Shown: positions 10,343 through 21,217 of the stretch, one piece after another | How the letters are laid out: each line of letters opens with the position of its first letter | Numbering within the stretch: position 1 is the first letter of the stretch | Origin: Massilia sp. UMI-21 | GTDB lineage: Bacteria > Pseudomonadota > Gammaproteobacteria > Burkholderiales > Burkholderiaceae_D | Direction of reading: 5' to 3' | DNA length: 64,000 nt | Assembly (NCBI GenBank): GCA_015277795.1 | Contig: CP063848.1 | Coordinates: 744,001 to 808,000 of the forward strand | Notes under the pieces: generated by a model | Database searches by the model: none | Seen by the model: the letters and a program-made list of their open reading frames with translations, nothing else | What the model was told of the DNA's origin: nothing | Made by a program: the position numbers and the translations under genes

Positions 10343-11745
10343 AGGCATCCTGGCGCAATTCGCTGACCCTGCGGGTCACGCTGATCTTCGTGCTGATCGT
10401 CGCGTTCACCGCGGCCGGCCTGGGCCTGTACCTGTACCGCGCCTTCGTGGCCGAGATCACGCGGCGCGACGACATCCAGCTGCTGGGCAAGCTGCGCCAG
10501 GTGCAGATCCTGCTCGGGCGGCCCGGCGCCGCCGAGCTGGTGGCCTCGCAGCCGGATTTTTTCCGCGACACCATGAGCGGCCAGGAGAATTCGCTGGTGC
10601 GGATCGTCGCGCCCGGCGGCGTGGTGCTGGCCGATATCAATCCGGCCGGCGAACGCTATCCGCTGCCGCCGTCCGCGGGCGCGGCGCCAGGCATCGCGTC
10701 GATCGCCGGCTGGACCGGCCGTGGCGGCGTTCCCGGCAGGGTCGTCGCCGGCAGCGCGCGCCTGGGAGCGACCCCGGTCACGGTGGTGGTGGCGCGCGCC
10801 TACGGCGAACGCAGCGCCATGTTCGCCCGCTACCGCCTGCGCATTGGCGCCGCCTGCGGCGTCGGCGCCCTGGCCGCGGCGCTGCTGGCGGCCCTGATGC
10901 TGCGGCGCGGCCTGCGCCCGCTGCGGACGGTGGCCGAGCATGCCGCGCTGGTCAGGCCCGGTACGCTGGCGCACCGGCTCGACATCGCCACGGCGCCGTC
11001 CGAGCTGCGCCCGCTGATCGACGCCTTCAACGCCATGCTGGCGCGCCTGCAGGAGGGCTATGCGCGCCTGTCGGGCTTTTCCGCCGACCTGGCGCACGAG
11101 TTCCGCACCCCGGTGACCAACATGATCGGCCAGAGCCAGGTCATGCTCGCGCAAGGCCGCAGCAGGGAAGAATACGAAACGCTGATCGCCTCGAACATCG
11201 AGGAACTGGAGCGGCTCGCGCGCATGATCGAGAGCATGCTGTTCCTGGCGCGCGCCGGCCAGGACGAACTGGTGCTCGCGCGGCGCCAGGTACAGGCGCT
11301 GGACGAGCTCGAACGGGTGGCGAATTTTTTCGAAGGCATGGCGGAAGAGCGCGGGCTGCGCCTGGCCTGCAGCGGTGCCGGCCAGTTCCCGGCCGATCCG
11401 TCCCTGCTGCGCCGGGCGCTGGCGAACCTGGTTTCGAACGCGCTGCGCCATGCGGACCCGGGCAGCGTCGTCACCCTGCATGCGCAGCCACGCGAAGGCA
11501 CGGTGGAACTGAGCGTCCACAACCGCGGCACCGCGATTGCGCCCGAGCACCTGGCGCACCTGTTCGAGCGCTTCTACCGGGCCGACGCCGCCCGCAGCGA
11601 TGCGGAAGGATCGACCGGGCTGGGCCTGTCGATCGTGCGCGCCATCATGCACTCGCATGGAGGCAGCGTCACCGTGCAGGCCGATGGGCCGGACACCCGT
11701 TTTACGCTCGCCTTTCCGATGGGCAAGGCGGACGCCGGCGCATGA
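10339..11745 (+). CDS. hprS: Sensor histidine kinase, HprS/CusS type
   Basis: A 468-residue inner-membrane kinase paired with HprR. It has TM1 at about residues 12-33, a periplasmic domain (34-165), TM2 at about 167-188 and HAMP (189-243). The dimerisation/phospho-acceptor domain carries the H-box [15 protein letters not shown]. The ATPase domain has N ([13 protein letters not shown]), F ([11 protein letters not shown]) and G2 ([10 protein letters not shown]) boxes. Cys173 lies inside TM2, reminiscent of the membrane cysteine reported to be needed for H2O2 sensing by E. coli HprS. The 4-bp overlap with hprR points to translational coupling. Confidence 0.87.
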   Translation: MKASWRNSLTLRVTLIFVLIVAFTAAGLGLYLYRAFVAEITRRDDIQLLGKLRQVQILLGRPGAAELVASQPDFFRDTMSGQENSLVRIVAPGGVVLADINPAGERYPLPPSAGAAPGIASIAGWTGRGGVPGRVVAGSARLGATPVTVVVARAYGERSAMFARYRLRIGAACGVGALAAALLAALMLRRGLRPLRTVAEHAALVRPGTLAHRLDIATAPSELRPLIDAFNAMLARLQEGYARLSGFSADLAHEFRTPVTNMIGQSQVMLAQGRSREEYETLIASNIEELERLARMIESMLFLARAGQDELVLARRQVQALDELERVANFFEGMAEERGLRLACSGAGQFPADPSLLRRALANLVSNALRHADPGSVVTLHAQPREGTVELSVHNRGTAIAPEHLAHLFERFYRADAARSDAEGSTGLGLSIVRAIMHSHGGSVTVQADGPDTRFTLAFPMGKADAGA

Positions 11746-11856
11746 CACGCTTTTGTCCTGCGCGCCATGCCGTCTCTGGGCCAGGCTGGGAAAGTGCTAA
11801 CGTGCACTTAAGCTGTCTGGTGTAAGCTGAACTTTCACTCTGAAGCGGAGTCAATC

Positions 11857-12834
<978 letters not shown>

Positions 12835-12836
12835 CG

Positions 12837-13463
12837 ATGGCTTTCAATCCATCGACCAGGCAGGTCGGCGCCATCAAGGCCGTCGTGTTCGTGCTGGCGC
12901 TGCTGCCTTTCCTGCGCATGGCGTGGCTGGTGGCGCAGGGCGTGCCGGTCGAGCCGCTCGAATACCTCACGCGCGGCACCGGCGACTGGACCCTGTACTT
13001 CCTGTGCATCACCCTGGGCGTGACGCCGCTGCGCCGCCTCACCGGCTGGAACTGGGTAATCAAGCTGCGGCGCATGCTGGGGCTGTTCGCGTTCTTCTAC
13101 GCGCTGCTGCACTTCACCTGCTTCTTCTGGTTCGACCATTTCTTCGACGTCGCGGCGATGCTCAAGGATGTCGTCAGGCGGCCTTTCATCACGGTCGGCT
13201 TCATCGCCTTCGTGCTCCTGATTCCGCTGGCGGCGACCAGCACCAATGCGATGATCAAGCGGCTGGGCGGCAAGCGCTGGCAGTGGCTGCACCGGCTCAT
13301 CTACGTGATCGCGCCGCTGGGAATCCTGCATTTCTGGTGGATGAAGGCGGGTAAGAACGACTTCCAGGAGCCGATCATTTTTGGTTTGATCGTGGCGGCG
13401 CTGCTGGGAGTACGGGTGTATTGGAGCGCGGCCAGGAAGACACGGAAAGCCGCAGTAAGCTAG
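12837..13463 (+). CDS. msrQ: Heme-binding membrane subunit MsrQ
   Basis: A b-type heme integral membrane protein of the YedZ/ferric-reductase-like family that passes quinol electrons to MsrP. The 208-residue protein has about six membrane spans and conserved histidines at FYALLHFTCFFWFDHFF, WQWLHRLIY and LGILHFWWMK. It begins 2 bp after the msrP stop, so the two are coupled. Its TAG stop is also the first bases of a palindromic intergenic repeat (13462-13586). Confidence 0.92.
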   Translation: MAFNPSTRQVGAIKAVVFVLALLPFLRMAWLVAQGVPVEPLEYLTRGTGDWTLYFLCITLGVTPLRRLTGWNWVIKLRRMLGLFAFFYALLHFTCFFWFDHFFDVAAMLKDVVRRPFITVGFIAFVLLIPLAATSTNAMIKRLGGKRWQWLHRLIYVIAPLGILHFWWMKAGKNDFQEPIIFGLIVAALLGVRVYWSAARKTRKAAVS

Positions 13464-13586
13464 GGTGGGCGGGGTAATTTTCGGGCAATGCCCGGAATGA
13501 CAGACGCCCGCGCGTTCAACTCCCGGATGCGCTGTGACGACGCATGATTGTGTTGAACGCGCGGACGGCGAAGCCGTCCACCCTAC
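13462..13586. repeat. Intergenic palindromic repeat (CCACCCTAC family), copy 1
   Basis: Left terminus TAGGGTGGGCGG and right terminus CCGTCCACCCTAC are inverted; inside are GCGCGTTCAA and TTGAACGCGC, also inverted. The copy fills the convergent gap between msrQ and lysA. Related copies are at 28384-28648, 31687-31812, 38368-38731 and 58443-58641. Confidence 0.7.
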
Positions 13587-13589
13587 AGT

Positions 13590-14867
13590 TCACTTCAGCA
13601 TCGATTCCAGCGCGAACAGGTCGGCCGGATTCTCGCGCTGGCGGATCACATGGACCCGGTCGCCGTCGACGATCACCTCGGCGGCGCGGCCGCGGGTGTT
13701 GTAGTTCGAGGCCATGGTCATGCCGTAGGCGCCGGCGGTCATGATCGCCAGCAGGTCGCCCGTCTCGACGGCGAGCTCGCGCTCGCGCGCCAGCCAGTCG
13801 CCCGATTCGCACACCGGTCCCACCACGTCGTAGACCAGCTTGTCGCCCTCGCGCGGCACCACCGGCTGCACGCCCATCCAGGCCTGGTACAGGGTCGGGC
13901 GCATCAGGTCGTTCATGGCCGCATCGACGATGGCGAAGTTCTTTTCCGCGCCGGGCTTGAGGAACTCGATTTTAGTCAGCAGCACGCCGGTATCGGCCAC
14001 GATCGAGCGGCCCGGCTCGAAGATCACCTTGACCGGCTTGCCCTCGTATTTGTCGGCGCGCCAGGCATCGATGCGGGCAAACAGGCGGCCCAGGTAGTCG
14101 CCCACCGGCACCGGCGGCTGGTCGCCTTCGGCGCCGTAGTTCACGCCCAGGCCGCCGCCGATGTCGAGGTGGTGGAGAATGATGCCTTCTGCCGCCAGGG
14201 TGTCGATCAGTTCGATCAGCTTGTCCAGTGCCTCGAGCAGGGGCGCATCGTCCAGCAACTGCGAACCGATATGGCAGTCGATCCCGACCACGTCCAGGTT
14301 CGACAGGGATGCGGCGGTGCGGTAGGTATCCAGCGCATCATCGAAGGCCACGCCGAACTTGTTGGCCTTCAGGCCGGTGGCGATATAGGGATGGGTCTTG
14401 GCGTCCACGTTCGGGTTCACGCGCAGCGACACCGGCGCGCGCTTGCCCATGCTGCCGGCCACGTCGTTGAGGCGGTGCAGTTCGGGGATCGACTCGACGT
14501 TGAAGCACAGGATGTTCTTTTCCAGCGCCAGTTTCATTTCCTCGACGGTCTTGCCGACGCCCGAGAAGATGGTCTTGCGCGGGTCGCCGCCGGCCGCGAT
14601 CACGCGCAGCAGTTCGCCGCCCGAGACGATGTCGAAGCCCGCGCCTTCGCGCGCCAGCAGGTCGAGGATGGCCAGGTTCGAATTGGCCTTCATCGCGTAG
14701 CACACCACGGCGTCGCGGCCCCGGCAGGCATCGGCATAGGCCCTGAAATTCTCCAGCAGCGCCGACTTGGAATAGACATAGGTCGGCGTGCCGAACCCTT
14801 CGGCGATGGCGGGCAGGGAAACGCTGTCGGCGTGCAGGACGCCGTTCTGGTACTGGAAGTGCGACAT
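13590..14867 (-). CDS. lysA: Diaminopimelate decarboxylase
   Basis: Last step of lysine biosynthesis, decarboxylating meso-diaminopimelate with PLP. The 425-residue protein has the fold-type III PLP lysine in VCYAMKANSNLAIL (about residue 58), the phosphate-binding glycines in GGGLGVNYG and EPGRSIVADTG, and the C-terminal active-site cysteine in VCESGDWLARER. The start at 14867 (MSHFQYQNGVLHADSV) is the family start; the frame extends upstream but overlaps lptM. It follows lptM on the same strand after 64 bp, an arrangement common in proteobacteria. Confidence 0.95.
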   Translation of the reverse strand: MSHFQYQNGVLHADSVSLPAIAEGFGTPTYVYSKSALLENFRAYADACRGRDAVVCYAMKANSNLAILDLLAREGAGFDIVSGGELLRVIAAGGDPRKTIFSGVGKTVEEMKLALEKNILCFNVESIPELHRLNDVAGSMGKRAPVSLRVNPNVDAKTHPYIATGLKANKFGVAFDDALDTYRTAASLSNLDVVGIDCHIGSQLLDDAPLLEALDKLIELIDTLAAEGIILHHLDIGGGLGVNYGAEGDQPPVPVGDYLGRLFARIDAWRADKYEGKPVKVIFEPGRSIVADTGVLLTKIEFLKPGAEKNFAIVDAAMNDLMRPTLYQAWMGVQPVVPREGDKLVYDVVGPVCESGDWLARERELAVETGDLLAIMTAGAYGMTMASNYNTRGRAAEVIVDGDRVHVIRQRENPADLFALESMLK

Positions 14868-14931
14868 AGAGGGTGCGGGAAAGAGGGCGAGAAAGAGGGC
14901 GAGAGGGTGCGAAAAAGGGTGCGAAAAAAGC

Positions 14932-15129
14932 TTACCTGGTCGGCGCCGGAATCGAGGCGTTATTGGACGGAACGGGTGGAGCTGGCCGCGGGGTGTCGGC
15001 GGCGGGCGCCGGCTTGGCCGGCGGCGTCGGCATGTAGAGCGGACCCGTCTGGCCGCAGCCGGCCAGGAACACGGCAACCAGGCCGGCGCCCGCGATTGGC
15101 ACGATGCCGCGTGCGATGGTGGAGTTCAC
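14932..15129 (-). CDS. lptM: LPS translocon maturation chaperone LptM (YifL-like lipoprotein)
   Basis: A 65-residue outer-membrane lipoprotein. The lipobox LAGC at about residue 25 is followed by the family motif GQTGPLYMP and a Pro/Ala-rich tail. LptM (YifL) helps LptD disulfide maturation in E. coli. The position between cyaY (divergent) and lysA is the conserved one for this family. Confidence 0.85.
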   Translation of the reverse strand: MNSTIARGIVPIAGAGLVAVFLAGCGQTGPLYMPTPPAKPAPAADTPRPAPPVPSNNASIPAPTR

Positions 15130-15170
15130 GATTAGAATGGTGTTTTGATTAGCAGACTTTGGAGTGTAGC

Positions 15171-15500
15171 ATGACCGAATCCGATTTTTTGGCGCTGGCC
15201 GAAAGCACCCTCGACCGCATCGAGGCCTGCCTCGACAAGTTGAACGACGAAGACGTGGTCGATGTCGAATGCAAGCGTAGCGGCAACGTGCTGGAAGTCG
15301 AATTCCTGCGCAACGCGACCAAGATCATCATCAACAGCCAGGCGCCGCTGCAGGAAATGTGGGTGGCGGCGCGTTCGGGCGGCTACCACTACAAGCGCGT
15401 CGGCGACCAGTGGCGCAACACGCGCGACGACTCGGAACTGTTCGTGTCGCTGTCGCAGTATGTCACCGAGCAGGGCGGGGCGCCGGTGGCGCTGGGCTGA
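15171..15500 (+). CDS. cyaY: Iron-sulfur assembly protein CyaY (frataxin)
   Basis: A frataxin homologue of 109 residues that binds iron and regulates IscS-based Fe-S assembly. The acidic first helix (MTESDFLALAESTLDRIEAC) and the strands DVECKRSGNVLEVEF and ATKIIINSQAPLQEMWVAA match the fold. The start at 15171 is preferred because GGAG lies 6 nt upstream; a frame extension of four residues to 15159 has no ribosome binding site. Divergent from lptM and convergent with mrcA across a strong bidirectional terminator. Confidence 0.93.
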   Translation: MTESDFLALAESTLDRIEACLDKLNDEDVVDVECKRSGNVLEVEFLRNATKIIINSQAPLQEMWVAARSGGYHYKRVGDQWRNTRDDSELFVSLSQYVTEQGGAPVALG

Positions 15501-15526
15501 TGTACAGGGTGGCCCGGTCCACCTGC

Positions 15527-15558
15527 AAAAATGGCGACCAGCTGGTCGCCATTTTTTT
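15527..15558. terminator. Bidirectional terminator between cyaY and mrcA
   Basis: A near-perfect palindrome (AATGGCGACCAG / CTGGTCGCCATT) is flanked by an A-run on the left and seven T on the right. It sits in the convergent gap and fits rho-independent termination of both genes. Confidence 0.88.
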
Positions 15559-15572
15559 ACCGATCGGTCAAA

Positions 15573-17912
<2,340 letters not shown>

Positions 17913-18287
17913 GCTGGTCTTTGCTCCCTTGAACCATCCCATTATAAGTCACGCCTTTCAAGCCCGACACACGCGCTGCTGAGTGCGAGCTCAAGCAAAC
18001 CAAGTTCAAGATTGACAAGCTGCGATATCAAGCAAGTAATGGTCGTGGCAGGGGTGATAACAGTGACTGCCAGAGTGTGGCGTACATGCCCCGGATTGGG
18101 GTGTTCCTTCATAGAAATATCTTGTCTGGGTGCATCCTTTTCGCTACGATCTGAAGCGGTGCCTCATAAATATGCACTAACTGAGTGATTTAACAGGACA
18201 TATCCCCCAGCGGGCGTTCAATAGGGCACCTCACAGGTGCCCACAAGATCCTGCTTCAGGCGGGAAGGGCAGCCAAGGAGTACGCTC
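17913..18287. promoter_or_regulatory. Divergent spacer between mrcA and the pil operon, with pilM leader hairpin
   Basis: This 375-bp stretch has no convincing gene. Near its left edge is TATAAT on the minus strand, fitting an mrcA -10 box. Toward the right is the perfect hairpin GGGCACCT-CAC-AGGTGCCC at 18224-18242, 46 bp before the pilM start. It has no T-tract, so it looks like a leader structure or an operator rather than a terminator. The middle part is more A+T-rich than the flanking genes and probably holds the pil promoter, but I could not fix it. Confidence 0.4.
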
Positions 18288-19352
18288 GTGATCAATCTAG
18301 GTTCCTTGTTCGGAAAGTCCAGCCCGCCATTGGCCGGTCTCGACATCAGCACGTCGGGCGTCCGCCTGGTGGAGCTGGAAGACGCCGGCAAAGGTGAACT
18401 GCGCCTCGAGCGCTATGCCGCCGAACCGCTGCCGCGCGGCGCGGTCGTGGACGGCAACATCGACAACATCGACCAGGTGGCCGAGGCCGTGCGCCGGGTC
18501 TGGAAAAAAAGCGGCACCAGGGCCAGGCACGTGGCGCTGGGCATGCCGCCGGCCGCGGTCATCACCAAGAAAATAATCCTGCCAGCCGGCCTGTCGGAAG
18601 ACCAGCTGGAAGTGCAGGTCGAATCCGAAGCCAGCCAGTACATCCCCTTCGCGCTCGACGAGGTCAGTCTCGACTTCGACGTGATCGGCCAGGCCCCGAA
18701 TTCGCAGGAAGACATGGAAGTCATGCTGGCCGCCGCGCGCCGCGAGAAGGTCGAGGACCGCGTGGCGATCGCCGAGGCGGCCGGTCTGAGTGCCACCGTG
18801 ATGGACATCGAATCCTACGCGGCGCGCGCCGCCCTCGTGCGCGCCGCCAATGCCAGGCCCGAGCAGATCGTGGCGCTGTTCCAGATCGGCGCCCAGGCCA
18901 CCCACGTGTCGGTGCTGCAGAACGGCGAGACCATCTACGAGCGCGAGCAGCCTTTCGGAGGCACCCAGCTCACCCAGGACATCGTGCGCGCCTATGGCCT
19001 TGCCTTCGACGAGGCAGAAGCCCGCAAGAAGGCCGACGACCTGCCGGAGAACTACCGCGCCGAGCTGCTGAGCCCCTTCCTGGAAAGCGCGGCGCTGGAA
19101 ATCACGCGTGCGATCCAGTTCTTTTTCACCTCCACGCCCTACACCCGGATCGACCAGCTCTACCTGGCCGGCGGCTGCGCCGCGCTGCCCGGACTGCTGG
19201 AGCTGATCGGCAGCCGCACCCGCATCCCGAGCAGCGTCGTGGCCCCGTTCACCGGCATGTCCCATGGCCCGCTGGTGCGCGAACAGCAGCTGCGCCAGGA
19301 AGGTGCGGCCTACCTGGTCGCCTGCGGCCTGGCCTTGCGGAGGTTCGGCTGA
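18288..19352 (+). CDS. pilM: Type IV pilus inner-membrane platform protein PilM
   Basis: A cytoplasmic actin/FtsA-like ATPase-fold protein that binds the N-terminus of PilN and couples the pilus motor to the alignment complex. 354 residues; the ASKHA-type phosphate motif is in LAGLDISTSGVRLVEL and the family signatures KKIILPAGLSEDQLE and QYIPFALDEVSLDF are present. The GTG at 18288 is chosen because AAGGAG lies 7 nt upstream and the protein then opens INLGSLFGKSSPPLAG. First gene of pilMNOPQ; pilN starts on its last base. Confidence 0.93.
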   Translation: MINLGSLFGKSSPPLAGLDISTSGVRLVELEDAGKGELRLERYAAEPLPRGAVVDGNIDNIDQVAEAVRRVWKKSGTRARHVALGMPPAAVITKKIILPAGLSEDQLEVQVESEASQYIPFALDEVSLDFDVIGQAPNSQEDMEVMLAAARREKVEDRVAIAEAAGLSATVMDIESYAARAALVRAANARPEQIVALFQIGAQATHVSVLQNGETIYEREQPFGGTQLTQDIVRAYGLAFDEAEARKKADDLPENYRAELLSPFLESAALEITRAIQFFFTSTPYTRIDQLYLAGGCAALPGLLELIGSRTRIPSSVVAPFTGMSHGPLVREQQLRQEGAAYLVACGLALRRFG

Positions 19353-19981
19353 TGATCCGCATTAACCTGTTACCCCACCGCGAAGCCAAGCGCAAGCAGA
19401 AGCAGGCTGCGTTTGTGGCCATGCTGGCGCTGGGCGGCATCGTCGGCGCCGCCGTGGTGCTGCTGGTCGGCGGCTGGAACGCCAGCCGCATCGCGGTCCA
19501 GAACGAACGCAACCTGGTGCTCAAGACCGCCAGCGCGGAACTGGACAAGAAGATCGGCCAGATCAAGACCCTGAAGGAAGAAATCGAGGCCCTGAAGGCG
19601 CGCCAGCAGGCGGTCGAAGACCTGCAGGGCGACCGCAACCAGCCGGTCTACGTGCTCGACGAACTGGTGCGCCAGACGCCGCAGGGCGTGTACCTGAAGT
19701 CGTTCCGGCAGGAAGGCCAGAAGGTGACGCTCAACGGTTACGCCCAGTCGCAGGAACGGGTGGCCGAGCTGCTGCGCAATGTGTCCGGCGTCTCGCCCTG
19801 GCTCGAGCGTCCCAACCTGACCGAAGTGAAGGTCGCTACCCTGAACCAGAGCAAGACCGGGCGCAAGGTGGTCGAGTTCCAGATGGACGTGGCGATCAAG
19901 CGCCTGCGCGAGCAGGAAGACCCTGCCGACGTGGCCAAGGTGGCCAAGGCCGGCGCTCAACAGCCGGGCAAGGGAGGCTGA
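19352..19981 (+). CDS. pilN: Type IV pilus assembly protein PilN
   Basis: A bitopic inner-membrane protein of 209 residues. The conserved N-terminal motif INLLPHREAKRKQKQ binds PilM; it is followed by a membrane span (about residues 22-43), a coiled coil (about 55-95) and a ferredoxin-like periplasmic domain. It pairs with PilO to align the inner platform with the PilQ secretin. The ATG overlaps the pilM stop by one base, and pilO starts 4 bp after its stop. Confidence 0.92.
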   Translation: MIRINLLPHREAKRKQKQAAFVAMLALGGIVGAAVVLLVGGWNASRIAVQNERNLVLKTASAELDKKIGQIKTLKEEIEALKARQQAVEDLQGDRNQPVYVLDELVRQTPQGVYLKSFRQEGQKVTLNGYAQSQERVAELLRNVSGVSPWLERPNLTEVKVATLNQSKTGRKVVEFQMDVAIKRLREQEDPADVAKVAKAGAQQPGKGG

Positions 19982-19985
19982 GCAC

Positions 19986-20684
19986 ATGAACATCGATCTC
20001 AAGGACCTCGGCAGCCAGGTCGCCGGGCAGTTCCAGGACTTGCAGGGCCGCCAGCCCGGCCAGTGGCCGCTGGCGCCGCGCCTGCTGTGCGCGGCCGGCG
20101 TGATGGCGGCCGTCATCGGCCTCGGCTATTTTTTCTACTGGGACGGTCAGTTCGAAAAGCAGAAGAAGGGCGCCAAGGAAGAAACCGTGCTCCGCACCGA
20201 ATACAAGAGCAAGATGGCCCAGGCCATCAACCTCGACGCCCTGCAGGCCCAGAAGGCCCAGGTCGACCAGTACGTGGCGCGCCTCGAGAAGCAGTTGCCG
20301 AGCAAGTCCGAGATGGCGGACCTGCTGTCCGACATCAACCAGGCCGGCGTCGGCCGCGGCCTGCAGTTCGAGCTGTTCAAGCCGGGCCAGGAGGTCATCC
20401 GCGACTACTACGCCGAACTCCCGATCGCCATCAAGGTCAGCGGCAAGTACAACGACGTCGGCGCCTTTGCCGCCGACATGGCGAATCTGCCGCGCATCGT
20501 CACGCTCAACAACATGGTGCTGAGCACGCGCGACGGCGGCCTGCAGCTGGAAGCGGTGGCCAAGACCTTCCGCTACCTCGACCCCGACGAGATCAGCGCG
20601 CAGAAGTCGGCGCGCGAGGCCAAGAAGGGCAAAGGAAAAGCCAAAGGCGGCAAGGCCAAGGAAAACAAAGGAGCGGTGAAATGA
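19986..20684 (+). CDS. pilO: Type IV pilus assembly protein PilO
   Basis: A PilN partner of 232 residues: short cytoplasmic N-terminus, one membrane span (about residues 35-55), a coiled coil (KAQVDQYVARLEKQLPSK) and a periplasmic ferredoxin-like domain. It ends in an unusual Lys/Gly/Ala-rich tail (KKGKGKAKGGKAKENKG), longer than in most PilO proteins. The stop overlaps the pilP start (ATGA). Confidence 0.92.
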   Translation: MNIDLKDLGSQVAGQFQDLQGRQPGQWPLAPRLLCAAGVMAAVIGLGYFFYWDGQFEKQKKGAKEETVLRTEYKSKMAQAINLDALQAQKAQVDQYVARLEKQLPSKSEMADLLSDINQAGVGRGLQFELFKPGQEVIRDYYAELPIAIKVSGKYNDVGAFAADMANLPRIVTLNNMVLSTRDGGLQLEAVAKTFRYLDPDEISAQKSAREAKKGKGKAKGGKAKENKGAVK

Positions 20685-21217
20685 TGCGCCTATTGTGTGC
20701 ATTCGGCGCGGCAGCGCTGCTCGCCGGCTGCGGCGACGGTGACGTCCAGGAAGTGCGCGACTGGATGAAGCAGGTCCAGCGCGAGACCGTGCCGAAGGTG
20801 AAGCCGCTGCCGGAACCGAAGGAATTCGTCCCCTATGCCTATAATCCGGGCGCCGAGGTCGAGCCGTTCAGCGAAGCCAAGCTGCTCGACGAGATGGCGC
20901 GGGTGGCGGCACGCAGCACGAATCCGCTGCAGCCGGACGACAGCCGCCCGCGCGAGGTGCTCGAGAACTACCCGCTCGACACCATGCGCATGGTCGGCAC
21001 GCTGCAGAAGGGCGGCGTCAATTATGCGCTGGTACAGATCGACGCAGCGATCCACCGGGTCAAGGCGGGCCAGCGCATCGGCCAGAATCACGGGTCGGTC
21101 ACGCGCATCAGCGAAGGCGCGATCGACATCAGGGAAGTAGTGCAGGACGCCACCGGCGACTGGGTCGAGCGCAAGGCGACGATCGAGCTGGCGGACAGCA
21201 AGGAGACCGGGAAATGA
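20681..21217 (+). CDS. pilP: Type IV pilus lipoprotein PilP
   Basis: A 178-residue inner-membrane lipoprotein (lipobox LLAGC, about residue 17) that links PilNO to the secretin PilQ. A disordered Pro/Glu-rich linker (PKVKPLPEPKEFVPY) leads to a beta-sandwich domain (LENYPLDTMRMVGTL, YALVQIDAAIHRVKAGQRIG). GGAG precedes the ATG pair at 20681/20684. It overlaps both pilO and pilQ by ATGA junctions. Confidence 0.93.
   Translation: MMRLLCAFGAAALLAGCGDGDVQEVRDWMKQVQRETVPKVKPLPEPKEFVPYAYNPGAEVEPFSEAKLLDEMARVAARSTNPLQPDDSRPREVLENYPLDTMRMVGTLQKGGVNYALVQIDAAIHRVKAGQRIGQNHGSVTRISEGAIDIREVVQDATGDWVERKATIELADSKETGK

Noticed and set aside
13650..15152. 500-codon plus-strand frame opposite lysA
   Set aside because: LysA catalytic motifs on the minus strand explain the region fully.
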